The notes: generated by a model not told the origin, from the sequence alone. DNA of 35,196 nucleotides from CAZDRI01 sp964508055 (GCA_964508055.1 CAZDRI010000017.1:1-35196); one strand, 5' to 3'. Shown: positions 14,841-24,735, numbered from the stretch's first letter. Program-made: numbers and translations.

Positions 14841-17066
14841 TTATCCACATAAAAACCAATTTTCTGGCTCAGGCTTAAAACCTTTTAAATAAGGTATTTC
14901 TTTTATATTATTACAATTATTATTTTTATCAACTTTAATAATTTTAATGTTAGTAAATTCTTTATATGATAAATTATCATATCCAATATCTTTAAAAATT
15001 CTTACAAACAATCCTAAAGCTCCATTTGAGCCTGGCATATAAATAGATTTATTATCATCTCTACCTATCCATATAGTAGTGGTGTATTTATCACCAGATG
15101 TTACAATCCAGCTATCTCTTAAATCATTTGTAGAACCAGTTTTAGCAGCTATATCAATATTATCAAAAGTTTCTTTAATTCTTTCTGCGGTTCCTATTTT
15201 TACAACTTCTCTCATTGCAAATTGAATTAAATACAAAAACTCTTTTTCAGATATTTTACTATTATCTTTTAAATTAGCTTTTATAGAGGCTCCATTTTTA
15301 TTAACTTTAAGTATAGAATTAAGGTTTCTCTTATAACCATTGCTCATAATTGTTTGATAAATATTAGCTACTTCTAGAGGTGATAAATTAATCGCACCTA
15401 AAAGTAATGATGGAAAAGGTTTAACATCTCCTTTTACTCCTAATGATTTTATATATCTTGCAATAGTGTTTATATCAACTTCAAAACCAAGTCTTACTGT
15501 TGCTTGATTATAAGAATGTGCTAATGCATTAATAAGCCAAATTTTACCATGTGATTTATTATCAAAATTTTTAGGCTGCCAATTTTTTACTTCAACTTCA
15601 TTATAACTTTCAATACCAGGTTCAAAATAATCTTTTGATACTTCAGAGTCATCTAAAATTGATAATAAATTAAATCTATCAGGCTCTGATAAAGCAGCTA
15701 AATATATAACAGGTTTAATAAGTGAGCCTATGTGTCTTTTGGCGTCTAAAGCCCTATTAAAACCTACTTTTTCTTTATACCTATCTCCTATTAGAGCCTT
15801 AATATTATCTTGCCTGTCATTAATAATCACTGCTGTTTGTAGGCTGTATGTTTTTAACTCATTATTTAATTCTAAATCTAAAAGTCCTTTTTCAATTACT
15901 TTTTCAGTATGATTTTGTAGTTTGACATCTAAAGTAGAAAATATATTTAAATTATCCTCGGTGTTAGCAATACTGTAATTTTCTTGCAATTGCCTATTTA
16001 TTAAATCTAAAAAAGCAATATGGTGATTTTTAAGATTTTTAGCTTTTTTAACATTTAAAGGTTTTTTAATTAGCTCTTTATATTCTGTCTCAGTTATTCG
16101 CCCATTTTTATACCAAACCAATAACACTAAATTTCGTCTTTTTAGAGTGCGACTTGGATTTAATATAGGGTGATAAAAAAAAACACCTTTTGTCATTGCT
16201 ACTAAAAGAGCTATTTCTTCAGTATTTAATAAATTTAAAGGTTTATTAAAATAATATTCACTAGCTAGTGGAAATCCATGAATTGCTCTTTTTTTATCTT
16301 GAGCAAAATAAGCTGTATTCAAATAATTTTCTAATATAAAGTCTTTACTATACATTTGCTCTGTAACAATTGACATAAAAATTTCTTGAATTTTTCTTAA
16401 CAAGCTTTTTTCCCTTGAGAGCAGAGAATTTTTTATTAATTGTTGGGTAATCGTGCTTGCACCTCTTAGCTTTTCATTAGTAAATATTTTGTCATATAAA
16501 GCCAAAAATATTGCAATAAAATCAATACCTATATGAGAATAAAAACGCTTATCTTCTATCATAAGTAGCATATCAATTAATTCTTGTGGAAACTCTTCAA
16601 TAGCAGTTAATTTATAATCTTTAAACTCAGTATTTTTTAAAAAACCAATAAAAACTTCAGATAATTTTATTTCATTAACTGGAATATTATTTTTATACAG
16701 ATTTTGTATCTTAGTGTTATTAAATACAACTTTTGCTAAATCTTTTTTTATATCTATAGTATTGTTATTAACTTCATAGCTTATAGAATATTTATCAAGT
16801 ATGTTTTTAAAAGATTCTTTAGAAATATGCTCACCTACCTTGAGGCTTATAGGTTCAGAAAATACTTTTGTTGCTAAGATATAAGGATTTGAAAAGTGTT
16901 CCTTAATAATAATGTTTAGATATTTAAAATAAGCAACAGCAGATATTATTATTAAAAAGATACTAATAATTATGATTTTTTTATTTTTCTTGCGCTTTTT
17001 AAGGTAATAATAATTTGGCCTTTGATATATACGTAAGTTCTTATTAACTCTATGTTTTTTCATCAC
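14841..17066 (-). CDS. mrcB: Penicillin-binding protein 1B
   Basis: A 741-residue class A bifunctional peptidoglycan synthase. A basic N-terminus and one transmembrane helix (about residues 29-50) are followed by a UB2H-like region. The GT51 glycosyltransferase domain has the catalytic motif EDKRFYSHIGID and RGASTITQQLIKN. The transpeptidase domain has the nucleophile motif SLIK, then SYN (SxN) and KTGS. A Gly-Leu-rich tail with WIGRDDN follows. The UB2H segment marks PBP1B rather than PBP1A. It would need an outer-membrane LpoB-like activator, not visible here. It lies four bases after der. Confidence 0.93.
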   Translation of the reverse strand: MMKKHRVNKNLRIYQRPNYYYLKKRKKNKKIIIISIFLIIISAVAYFKYLNIIIKEHFSNPYILATKVFSEPISLKVGEHISKESFKNILDKYSISYEVNNNTIDIKKDLAKVVFNNTKIQNLYKNNIPVNEIKLSEVFIGFLKNTEFKDYKLTAIEEFPQELIDMLLMIEDKRFYSHIGIDFIAIFLALYDKIFTNEKLRGASTITQQLIKNSLLSREKSLLRKIQEIFMSIVTEQMYSKDFILENYLNTAYFAQDKKRAIHGFPLASEYYFNKPLNLLNTEEIALLVAMTKGVFFYHPILNPSRTLKRRNLVLLVWYKNGRITETEYKELIKKPLNVKKAKNLKNHHIAFLDLINRQLQENYSIANTEDNLNIFSTLDVKLQNHTEKVIEKGLLDLELNNELKTYSLQTAVIINDRQDNIKALIGDRYKEKVGFNRALDAKRHIGSLIKPVIYLAALSEPDRFNLLSILDDSEVSKDYFEPGIESYNEVEVKNWQPKNFDNKSHGKIWLINALAHSYNQATVRLGFEVDINTIARYIKSLGVKGDVKPFPSLLLGAINLSPLEVANIYQTIMSNGYKRNLNSILKVNKNGASIKANLKDNSKISEKEFLYLIQFAMREVVKIGTAERIKETFDNIDIAAKTGSTNDLRDSWIVTSGDKYTTTIWIGRDDNKSIYMPGSNGALGLFVRIFKDIGYDNLSYKEFTNIKIIKVDKNNNCNNIKEIPYLKGFKPEPENWFLCG

Positions 17067-17070
17067 AAAA

Positions 17071-18465
17071 TTAACTGGATTTTACAAATTTCATTAATCT
17101 TCTTTTTTTAGCAATTTGTCTTTTAGATAATTTAGTTTTTCTATTTTTAAAAGGGTTGTTACTAATTTTAAATTCTAGCTTAATGGGTATTCCAATAAGA
17201 TTTAATTCTTTTCTTAAAAAATTTGTTAAATAGCGCTTATAACTATTAGGTGCCATATTTAAACGACTGCCATAAATAGCAAAAGTCATTGGAGATGAAG
17301 CTATTTGATGCATAAATTTTAATTTTATTCTTTTACCTTTATGAAAATTTAGCGGACTTTTAACTATAGCTTGTTCTAAGATTTTATTTAATAATGAAGT
17401 TGAAAAAGTTTTAGTAGAGTTTTTATAAATAATATTAATATCAGGAAATAATTTATTGATACCTTTGTTTTTTAATGCTGAAATGTAATGCTGCTTAACA
17501 TAGTCAACAAAATTTAACTTTAATTCTAAAGTTCTTTTTAGTTCTTTTTTTTGGTAATCATCTACTGCATCCCACTTATTTATAGCTATTAATAGCGGTT
17601 TCCCTCTATCTATAATAATCCCTAAAAGAGTAGCGTCTTGCTCAGTTACTCCTTCGGTAGCATCTAATAATAAAATTGTTAAGTTAGAATTTTCAATAGC
17701 ATCTAAGGCTTTAACAATGCTAAATTTTTCAATTTTTTCTTTAATATTTTTTTTACGCCTTATGCCTGCTGTGTCAATTAGAATGTAGTTTTTATCACCC
17801 TTATTGAAATTAATAGCAATACTGTCTCTGGTAGTGCCAGGTAGGTCAATAGCTAATAATCTATCAGTTCCTATTATTTTATTAATTAAAGTAGATTTGC
17901 CTACATTTGGCCTACCTAAAATAGCTATCTTTATACTAGCAATATCTAAAGGGGGATAATCTTGGTAATTTTTTTTAATTAATAATTTATGAGTTGCTTC
18001 TTTAAGCCTTGATATACCTTGTCTGTGCTCTGCTGATATTGGTATTGGGTCTCCTAAACCTAATTCATAAAACTCAAAATTATTCGCTAACTCTACACTT
18101 TCACTTTTATTTGCTATTAAGATAGTATCTTTTTTTGAATTTCTTACTTTAGAAGCAATTTCAAAATCTAAGTTACTTAATCCTTCTTTAGCAGAAACTA
18201 TGAAATAAATTATATTAGCATCATTTATTGCTGTTATGGTCTGCTTTTCAACGGCTTTGGTTATTATGTTTTCTTCATTTGTAATACCACCTGTGTCAAT
18301 CAAATTACAGATAATATCATCAAATTCTATTTGACCGTATTGTCTATCTCTAGTTAATCCAGAGTAATCAGAAACTAAAGCGTTACGGCTTTTTGTTAAG
18401 CAATTAAACAAAGTAGATTTACCAACATTTGGTCTACCAACTATAGCTATTTTAGGGGGGGTCAC
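17071..18465 (-). CDS. der: Der (EngA) ribosome-assembly GTPase
   Basis: A 464-residue double GTPase required for 50S ribosome assembly. The first G domain starts IAIVGRPNVGKSTLFN (about residues 6-21), with SGLTRDRQY, DTGG and an ANKSE at the NKxD position (Glu for Asp). The second domain shows ILGRPNVGKSTLINK, LPGTTRDS, DTAG and INKWD. The C-terminal KH-like domain includes KFMHQIASSPMTF. The start is GTG at 18465, overlapping the bamB stop by four bases (GTGA). Codons 2-4 contain seven C in a row, striking in this AT-rich sequence. Neighbours bamB and yfgM are the usual gammaproteobacterial partners. Confidence 0.96.
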   Translation of the reverse strand: MTPPKIAIVGRPNVGKSTLFNCLTKSRNALVSDYSGLTRDRQYGQIEFDDIICNLIDTGGITNEENIITKAVEKQTITAINDANIIYFIVSAKEGLSNLDFEIASKVRNSKKDTILIANKSESVELANNFEFYELGLGDPIPISAEHRQGISRLKEATHKLLIKKNYQDYPPLDIASIKIAILGRPNVGKSTLINKIIGTDRLLAIDLPGTTRDSIAINFNKGDKNYILIDTAGIRRKKNIKEKIEKFSIVKALDAIENSNLTILLLDATEGVTEQDATLLGIIIDRGKPLLIAINKWDAVDDYQKKELKRTLELKLNFVDYVKQHYISALKNKGINKLFPDINIIYKNSTKTFSTSLLNKILEQAIVKSPLNFHKGKRIKLKFMHQIASSPMTFAIYGSRLNMAPNSYKRYLTNFLRKELNLIGIPIKLEFKISNNPFKNRKTKLSKRQIAKKRRLMKFVKSS

Positions 18466-19691
18466 AATTTTCTAAATAAATATAAATCGCCCTCAATATC
18501 TAATGCTGCAATCATATCATCAATTTTAACTAGCTTTATAATTTTATCTTTACTAACTCTTGCTCTAAATAATATATTCCCGCTTTTAGAATCTATCCAA
18601 TGTATATAACCTTCAAAATCTCCAACAATGATTAAATTATTATCAACTATTGGAGGTGCAGTAATTCTATTTCTTAGACCTTCTTGCGACCAAATATCAC
18701 TTCCACTTTTCTTTGATAATGCTCTTATATTAGTTTCGCTATCTACAAAAAACAAAATATTTCCTATGACATCTCCTCCTAATATTGATGACATCTCCCT
18801 TATCCAATTCACTTTCCCAGAGTCAACATCTAATGACATCGCCCTACCTTGAAAACTCACAGAATAAATATTATCACCATCTACTATTGCAGGACTATCT
18901 ACATCCACCATACGAGATAGACTATTTCTTCCTTTAGGTATGCCAATTCTGCGTAACCATTCTGTAACTCCAGTATTATTTAAGGCTACCAGCTTACCAT
19001 TATCAAAACCTACAAAAATTTTGTCATTATTAGTTACAATTGAAGATGAACCTTTTATATTAAAGCCACTAGGTATTTGAGAATAATTCCATCTAAGGCT
19101 TAAGTCTTTTCTATCTAGAGACCTTACATAAGAATCTTCAGTTTTTATTAGGATCTGGTCATAATAAATATGAGGATTTGCTAGTATTGGTGAATCCAAG
19201 TATGCAATAGCAAGTCTATTACCATTATTGGTATCTAACATTACAACTTCTCCACGAGAACCTCCAATTACAACTATTTGTGAATCAGCAATGGGACCGG
19301 CAGTAATTTGAACATCATAATTACCTTCATCACCATAGTTATCTTTAACGAATAAACTAGCAACAAAGCTTGTTTCTTCCTTATATCTCTTTTTAGGGGT
19401 ATATTTTGCTATTATGTCTTTTTCCCAGATTTTTCTTCCAGAATTTTTATCATAAGCATAAACTGTATTACCATTTGCAACAAATATTTGGGTGTTAGTA
19501 GTAGCAATATTTAATCCTACTGTTATTGCGTCTTCTAACGAACTATTACCTATAGACCAAACTTCTTTAATTTTTACTTGTTTGCCATCTGACTTATTAA
19601 TAGTTGCAACTCTACTTATCTTTGCATCTTCTTTAGAACTAAAACAAGATGTAATAGATAATATAAAAAACAATATAATTATATTTTTCAT
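18462..19691 (-). CDS. bamB: BamB outer-membrane assembly lipoprotein
   Basis: A 409-residue lipoprotein of the BAM complex, which inserts beta-barrel proteins into the outer membrane. A lipoprotein signal is visible: MKNIIILFFILSITSCFSS, with Cys at the lipidation site. The mature part is an eight-bladed beta propeller with PQQ-like repeats, such as VYAYDKNSGRKIWEKDI, VVMLDTNNGNRLAIAYLDSP and ALSKKSGSDIWSQ. I chose the ATG at 19691 rather than 19697 because AGAGG lies seven bases before it. In the upstream ATG case the spacing would be only one base. It follows yfgM after a few bases. Confidence 0.93.
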   Translation of the reverse strand: MKNIIILFFILSITSCFSSKEDAKISRVATINKSDGKQVKIKEVWSIGNSSLEDAITVGLNIATTNTQIFVANGNTVYAYDKNSGRKIWEKDIIAKYTPKKRYKEETSFVASLFVKDNYGDEGNYDVQITAGPIADSQIVVIGGSRGEVVMLDTNNGNRLAIAYLDSPILANPHIYYDQILIKTEDSYVRSLDRKDLSLRWNYSQIPSGFNIKGSSSIVTNNDKIFVGFDNGKLVALNNTGVTEWLRRIGIPKGRNSLSRMVDVDSPAIVDGDNIYSVSFQGRAMSLDVDSGKVNWIREMSSILGGDVIGNILFFVDSETNIRALSKKSGSDIWSQEGLRNRITAPPIVDNNLIIVGDFEGYIHWIDSKSGNILFRARVSKDKIIKLVKIDDMIAALDIEGDLYLFRKL

Positions 19692-19702
19692 AAACATACC
19701 TC

Positions 19703-20320
19703 TTACAAATCAGTTATTTTCATTATTAACATTCTTTGAACTTCAGAATTATTAGTCATATTATTAGCAGCATTTTCAAAGTGCTTTTTAGCTTTTATAT
19801 TATTGTTTTGAGCAAGATTTATATTACCTCTTAACATTTCATATTGTGCTAAAAATTTCCCTACATTTTCTATGTTTAATATATCAATTGCTTTGCTATA
19901 TTCATTTAAATCTAAATAAACATTAGCAAGTCTTAATCTTGCAATATGAGCTAAAAAATCATCTTCAGCTTGAATCATAGGAGTTAAGAATTCAATTGCT
20001 TTTTGATGATTTTTATCTTCAAAATAGTATTTTGCCATTAAAAAATTTGCAAACTTAGAATAGCTACTTTTTGCATAATTATTTTGTAAGTTATGATATA
20101 TAGTTTCAGCAGATTTTTTATCAGATTCTAATGCAATATATAAATTTCTAGCTTGGGTTTCATAATCTAACTTATACCCTTGATACCATTTCCATCCAAA
20201 CATAACAGAAATGCCAACAATTACTCCTATTAATATGCTTTTGCCATTTTCTTTCCAAAATTTTTTAATAATTTCTACTTGCTCTTCTTCAGTTGCATGT
20301 ATATCAATAATTTTTTTCAT
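19703..20320 (-). CDS. yfgM: YfgM-like ancillary translocon protein
   Basis: A 205-residue inner-membrane protein of the YfgM family (TPR_21). In E. coli it associates with SecYEG and PpiD and helps periplasmic chaperoning. A short cytoplasmic N-terminus (ATEEEQVEIIKKFWKENGK) precedes one transmembrane helix (SILIGVIVGISVMFGWKWY, about 28-46). A periplasmic tetratricopeptide-type helical repeat follows, as in FLMAKYYFEDKNHQKAIEFL and ARLRLANVYLDLNEYSKAID. It overlaps the hisS end by 17 bases. The order hisS-yfgM-bamB-der is widely conserved in gammaproteobacteria and supports the call. Confidence 0.9.
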   Translation of the reverse strand: MKKIIDIHATEEEQVEIIKKFWKENGKSILIGVIVGISVMFGWKWYQGYKLDYETQARNLYIALESDKKSAETIYHNLQNNYAKSSYSKFANFLMAKYYFEDKNHQKAIEFLTPMIQAEDDFLAHIARLRLANVYLDLNEYSKAIDILNIENVGKFLAQYEMLRGNINLAQNNNIKAKKHFENAANNMTNNSEVQRMLIMKITDL

Positions 20321-21587
20321 CTTTTGTATCTATTAAAATTTTAACTATTTCATCAAAACTTAGCATTTTTTGATAGCTATTTCCTCTTAGTTTTTTAATA
20401 CTTATTAAGTTTTTTTCTAACTCTTCTTCTGCTAATATCAAAGCAAAATCAGCATTGCTTTTATCAGCTTTTTTGAATTGACTTTTAAAACTTGTTTCAG
20501 TTATATCATTATAAACTATTAAATTTGGTATTTTTACAACTAAGTCACTAATTATTTTAATTGATTTTAATTTAGCTTTATCTCCTACGCTTACAACATA
20601 GACCTTAGTTCTATTATTTTCTAAGTTTATGCCATTACTTTTAAGTAATAATACTAATCTTTCTATACCAATTGCAAAACCTGTTGCTGGAGTATCTGGA
20701 CCGCCCAATTTATTAATTAAGCTATCGTATCTACCTCCACCACATATAGTTCCTTGAGCACCTAAATCAGCAGTAATCCATTCAAAAACTATGTCATTAT
20801 AATAGTCTAGACCTCTTACTAAATATGGGTTAATAGTGTAATCTATAGCCATTTCATCTAAATATTTTTTAAACACTTCAAAATTTTTATTTGATTCTGT
20901 ATTTAAATAATCAGTAATTATTGGTGCATTTAATAATAAATTTTTTATTTCAGGGTTTTTGCTATCTAAAATTCTAAGTGGGTTACTAGCTAATCTTTTA
21001 ACACTATCAGCATCTAATTTTGCTTTGTTTTGCTTTAAAAATTTAATTAAGTCTTTTTTATAACTTAACCTATCTGCATCAGAGCCTAATGAATTTATTT
21101 CTAAGTTTATGTTATTTAATTTAAGACTATTCCATAGCTTATTAGTAACTGCAATTAATTCAGCATCAGCTTTTGGTGAATTACTACCATATATTTCAAT
21201 ACCTGCTTGATGGAATTGGCGATAGCGTCCTTTTTGAGGTCTTTCTCTTCTAAACATTTGACCTTGATACCACACTTTTTGAATGCCTTCTCTTAATAAA
21301 TTGTGCTCTATCATAAGTCGGACACTTCCAGCGGTGCCTTCTGGTCTTAGACTTAAACTATCATCACTTTTATCAATAAAAGAATACATCTCTTTTTCAA
21401 CAATATCAGTAACATCTCCTATTGCTTTAGAAAAAACTTTAGTTTTTTCAACTATAGGTGTTCTAATTTGTTTATAGCCGTATGATTCAAAAGTAGCTCT
21501 AAATATACTTTCTAAATTAAGCCATAAATCACTTTCATCTGGTAGCAAATCATGCATACCCCGAATTGCTTTTATAGTTTCAGACAT
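20304..21587 (-). CDS. hisS: Histidyl-tRNA synthetase
   Basis: A 427-residue class II aminoacyl-tRNA synthetase charging tRNA-His. It opens with IKAIRGMHDLLPDE (the typical RGxxD start). Motif 2 is YQGQMFRRERPQKGRYRQFH followed by QAGIEIYG. The histidine A motif LVRGLDYYNDIVFEW and the glycine-rich CGGGRYDSL with motif 3 (GFAIGIERL) are all present. A C-terminal anticodon-binding domain follows. Length matches E. coli HisS. It heads the hisS-yfgM-bamB-der-mrcB-tsaB block. Confidence 0.97.
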   Translation of the reverse strand: MSETIKAIRGMHDLLPDESDLWLNLESIFRATFESYGYKQIRTPIVEKTKVFSKAIGDVTDIVEKEMYSFIDKSDDSLSLRPEGTAGSVRLMIEHNLLREGIQKVWYQGQMFRRERPQKGRYRQFHQAGIEIYGSNSPKADAELIAVTNKLWNSLKLNNINLEINSLGSDADRLSYKKDLIKFLKQNKAKLDADSVKRLASNPLRILDSKNPEIKNLLLNAPIITDYLNTESNKNFEVFKKYLDEMAIDYTINPYLVRGLDYYNDIVFEWITADLGAQGTICGGGRYDSLINKLGGPDTPATGFAIGIERLVLLLKSNGINLENNRTKVYVVSVGDKAKLKSIKIISDLVVKIPNLIVYNDITETSFKSQFKKADKSNADFALILAEEELEKNLISIKKLRGNSYQKMLSFDEIVKILIDTKDEKNY

Positions 21588-21642
21588 AATTAGATATAAA
21601 TGATAATATTAAATTTAATTTTTAAAATAGTGTTATTTAGAA

Positions 21643-21975
21643 TTAGCTTTTATTATCAAATTTTTTCTTAGCTTCTACCATTGCATCTTTTAACTCCCCT
21701 CTTTCTGCCATTTCATTAATAATATCGCCTCCACCTACAAGTTCAGAGTTAAAATAAATTTGAGGAAAAGTTGGCCAGTTAGCAAACTTTGGTAAATTCT
21801 CAAAAACTTCTGGGTCTTCAAAAATATTAACATAGGCAAATTCCACTCCAGCATTAGCAAGGTTTTGAGCTGCTCTCGCAGAAAATCCGCATTGTGGAAA
21901 TTGAGGTGTTCCTTTCATATAAATTACAATGGCAGCACTATCTACTTGTTTTTGAATTCTTTCTAATACATCCAT
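21643..21975 (-). CDS. grxD: Monothiol glutaredoxin (Grx4)
   Basis: A 110-residue monothiol glutaredoxin that carries and transfers [2Fe-2S] clusters. The active site is CGFS in MKGTPQFPQCGFSARAAQ, with the glutathione-binding WPTFPQIYFNSELVGGGD region. Length matches E. coli GrxD (115). It appears monocistronic, 55 bases upstream of hisS on the same strand. A role in supplying clusters to the many iron-sulfur proteins of the cell (including Nap subunits and IlvD) is general inference. Confidence 0.95.
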   Translation of the reverse strand: MDVLERIQKQVDSAAIVIYMKGTPQFPQCGFSARAAQNLANAGVEFAYVNIFEDPEVFENLPKFANWPTFPQIYFNSELVGGGDIINEMAERGELKDAMVEAKKKFDNKS

Positions 21976-22023
21976 TATTTATCCTAATTTATTAAAAAAG
22001 TTAAATTATAAACTTTTAGCAAA

Positions 22024-22104
22024 TTAAATAGCCATTTCTTTTGCTAATTGTTCTTTAAAGCTATTCTCTGTATTTTTATTATAAAACTGTAAATCAATTA
22101 GTTT
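22024..22104 (-). pseudogene. Short coding-like fragment between grxD and hldD
   Basis: A 26-codon open stretch on the minus strand reads KLIDLQFYNKNTENSFKEQL, then AKEMAI and a stop. It follows an in-frame TAA and lacks a start codon. Its varied amino acid composition suggests a remnant of a lost gene. I do not recognise it, and it may be chance. Confidence 0.2.
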
Positions 22105-22168
22105 TTATTATTTTATCTTTAGGTGTTAGCAAGTTTTTTTTATAGAATTGCTATATGGTTATTAAAAT

Positions 22169-23110
22169 TCATTGATTTAGCCATTGCATGTACTCATTAA
22201 CACCTTGTTCAACAGTTTTAAAAGAATTTTGATAACCAGCATTTCTTAAATTGCTAATATCTGCTTGGGTAAAACTTTGATACCTGTTTTTTAAATGCTC
22301 TGGAAACTTAATATATTCAATTTCTCCTTTATTATGATATTCAATCACAGCTTGAGCTACATCTTTAAATGATTGAGCTCTACCGCTTCCTAAATTAAAA
22401 ATACCAGATTTTTGCGGGTTATCTAAAAAAAATAAATTAACATCGGCACAATCTTGGACATAAATAAAATCACGCAATTGCATACCTGCCTCATAACCAG
22501 CATATGAGCCAAAAAGTTTAGGATTTTCACCATTATTAATTTGGCTATTTAAATGATAAGCAACTGAAGACATTGAGCCTTTATGACCCTCTCTTGGACC
22601 ATATACATTAAAGTAACGAAAACCAACGACTTGACTTTTAATATTAAGAAATAGTTTTCTAACATACTGGTCAAATAAAAATTTAGAATAGCCATATACA
22701 TTTAAAGGAGATTCATATTTTATATTTTCTTTAAAAATTTCACTTCCTCCATAAACTGCTGCAGATGATGCATATAGATATTGAATATTATTATTGATAC
22801 AAAAATGTAATAATTCTTTAGAATAATCATAATTATTAGCCATTACATATTTGCCATTCCATTCTGTAGTTGCTGATTCTGCACCTTCATGAAATATTGC
22901 TTTTATATTGCCAAAATTAAAGTTATTTTTTATCTTTAATAAAAAATCATCCTTATCTAAATAATCGGCTATTTTTAAATCAGCTATGTTTAAAAATTTT
23001 GTGCCATCTGTTAAATCATCAACAACAATAATATTTGTCTCACCTTTATCATTTAAGGCTTTTACAATATTACTACCTATAAAACCTGCACCACCAGTTA
23101 CTATTATCAT
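22169..23110 (-). CDS. hldD: ADP-glycero-manno-heptose 6-epimerase
   Basis: A 313-residue short-chain dehydrogenase-like epimerase that makes ADP-L-glycero-D-manno-heptose for the LPS inner core. The N-terminal NADP-binding motif is MIIVTGGAGFIGSNIVKAL. The catalytic YxxxK is in NVYGYSKFLFD, with the family-specific HEGAESATTEWNG and FRYFNVYGPREGHKGSMSS segments that distinguish it from GalE. Length matches E. coli HldD (310). It lies 10 bases after hldE, the enzyme of the two preceding activities, so the heptose pathway is grouped here. Confidence 0.95.
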   Translation of the reverse strand: MIIVTGGAGFIGSNIVKALNDKGETNIIVVDDLTDGTKFLNIADLKIADYLDKDDFLLKIKNNFNFGNIKAIFHEGAESATTEWNGKYVMANNYDYSKELLHFCINNNIQYLYASSAAVYGGSEIFKENIKYESPLNVYGYSKFLFDQYVRKLFLNIKSQVVGFRYFNVYGPREGHKGSMSSVAYHLNSQINNGENPKLFGSYAGYEAGMQLRDFIYVQDCADVNLFFLDNPQKSGIFNLGSGRAQSFKDVAQAVIEYHNKGEIEYIKFPEHLKNRYQSFTQADISNLRNAGYQNSFKTVEQGVNEYMQWLNQ

Positions 23111-23120
23111 TTTTTTATCC

Positions 23121-24527
23121 TTAGCTTATTTTTTCTATGGTTTTAGTGCTTGAATAGTCTTTTAAAAAATCTATCACTTCAACCTTACCACCATTAGCAG
23201 TTACACATTTATAACCTACAATATCCTCTTTTTTATAATCAGCTCCTTTAACTAAAACATTAGGCAATAAATCACATATTAAACTCTCTGGGGTATCTGT
23301 ATTAAACGACACTAAATAATCTATACTTTCTAAACCTGCAAGCACTTTTAAACGATAATTTAGATTATTTATTGGTCTTTTATTTCCTTTTAGTCTTTTT
23401 ACAGAATTATCATCATTTACTGCTACTATTAAAATATCTCCAAATTGTTTAGCTTTTTGTAAATAATGAATATGTCCAGGATGCAAAATATCAAAGCAGC
23501 CATTAGTAAATACAATTTTTTTGTTACTATTTTTAAGCTCACTTAATCTTTCTTTAAGTATAGCAAGGCTTAATATTTTTTGTTTTTCATAATCTATCTC
23601 ATTAAATGCAACTTTTAATTCATCTATGCTTACTGCTGCAGTGCCAAGTTTTGCAACTACAATACCAGCTGCTACATTTGCAATTTTAGTTGCATCTTCA
23701 ATACTATTACCAGCAGAAATTGCACTTGCTAATAAAGATATAACTGTATCGCCAGCACCTGTTACATCATAAACTTCTCTAGCGCTAGTGCTAAGATGTA
23801 TGGTCTTATTGCCTTGTTTTTGTAATAAGGTCATACCATTTTCACCTCTTGTTATTAAAAGAGCTTTGAAGTTATATTTATTAATCAATTTAAAGCCTTT
23901 TTCAACAATATCAATATCAGAATTACATTTACCAACTATTGCTTCAAATTCTTTTAAATTAGGAGTAAGCATAAAAGCATTAGCATATTTATTAAAGTCG
24001 TTGCCTTTTGGGTCAATAATAGTTTTAATATTATTTTTATTAGCTAAATCAATGATATTACTAATATTACTTAAAACCCCTTTACCATAGTCAGATAAAA
24101 CAACAACTGGAGCAAATTTTATTTTCTTAGTATATAAATCTTCATTAAGTTTAATATCAGCAAAACTATCTTCAAAATCTAATCTAATTAATTGTTGATG
24201 TTGACTTAAAATTCTAAGTTTAGAATTAGTTTTTATATTACTTTCTTGTTGGAATAGACAATTAACATTTTTATTTTTTAGTATTTTAATTACTTTATTA
24301 TGTTCATCATCATTGCCAGTAATGCTAATAAGATTCACTTTAATACCAAGCGATGCTGCATTTAGCGCAACATTAGCAGCACCACCTACTCTATCTTCTG
24401 TTTTGTTTATTTTAACAACTGGGACTGGTGCTTCAGGGGATATCCTACTTGTTGAACCATAGTAATATTTATCCAACATTAAATCGCCAATGATTAATAG
24501 TTTAGCATTTTTAAAACTTTCAATCAT
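23121..24527 (-). CDS. hldE: Bifunctional heptose kinase/adenylyltransferase HldE
   Basis: A 468-residue fusion with two activities for LPS heptose. The N-terminal ribokinase-type domain (about 1-315) phosphorylates heptose 7-phosphate at C1. It has IGDLMLDKYYYGSTSRISPE, the GGAANVALN substrate site and the catalytic VYDVTGAGDTVIS. The C-terminal nucleotidyltransferase (about 335-468) has FTNGCFDILHPGHIHYL with the HxGH motif, and it attaches AMP. Both catalytic motifs are intact. It is followed by hldD and preceded by the zinc-finger gene with one base between. Confidence 0.96.
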   Translation of the reverse strand: MIESFKNAKLLIIGDLMLDKYYYGSTSRISPEAPVPVVKINKTEDRVGGAANVALNAASLGIKVNLISITGNDDEHNKVIKILKNKNVNCLFQQESNIKTNSKLRILSQHQQLIRLDFEDSFADIKLNEDLYTKKIKFAPVVVLSDYGKGVLSNISNIIDLANKNNIKTIIDPKGNDFNKYANAFMLTPNLKEFEAIVGKCNSDIDIVEKGFKLINKYNFKALLITRGENGMTLLQKQGNKTIHLSTSAREVYDVTGAGDTVISLLASAISAGNSIEDATKIANVAAGIVVAKLGTAAVSIDELKVAFNEIDYEKQKILSLAILKERLSELKNSNKKIVFTNGCFDILHPGHIHYLQKAKQFGDILIVAVNDDNSVKRLKGNKRPINNLNYRLKVLAGLESIDYLVSFNTDTPESLICDLLPNVLVKGADYKKEDIVGYKCVTANGGKVEVIDFLKDYSSTKTIEKIS

Positions 24528-24528
24528 T

Positions 24529-24735
24529 TTATTTAAATTCTTTTACTTTGTCTTTCATTACATAATATGCACCACAATAAGGACAATGTGCATCACCCTT
24601 AGTAAAGTCTAAATACACTTTCGGATGATGATTCCAGGCTTGGATATCTTTTGGAGGACAAGCAAATGGCAAATCAGCTTCATTTACCTTATAGTAAGAA
24701 ACATATCGTCTATGAAAGTTATCATTTTCTAACAT
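24529..24735 (-). CDS. Small CHCC zinc-finger protein
   Basis: A 68-residue protein of the CHCC zinc-finger type, related to the NDUFS6 C-terminal domain. The visible ligands are Cys in LPFACPP, His in NHHPKVYLDF, and the pair in DAHCPYCGAYYV. The HPKVYLD and CPYCGxxY segments are the family signature. Its function is not established. Such proteins are commonly found next to ilvE and LPS heptose genes in gammaproteobacteria, exactly as here. It is packed between ilvE (no gap) and hldE (one base). Confidence 0.85.
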   Translation of the reverse strand: MLENDNFHRRYVSYYKVNEADLPFACPPKDIQAWNHHPKVYLDFTKGDAHCPYCGAYYVMKDKVKEFK

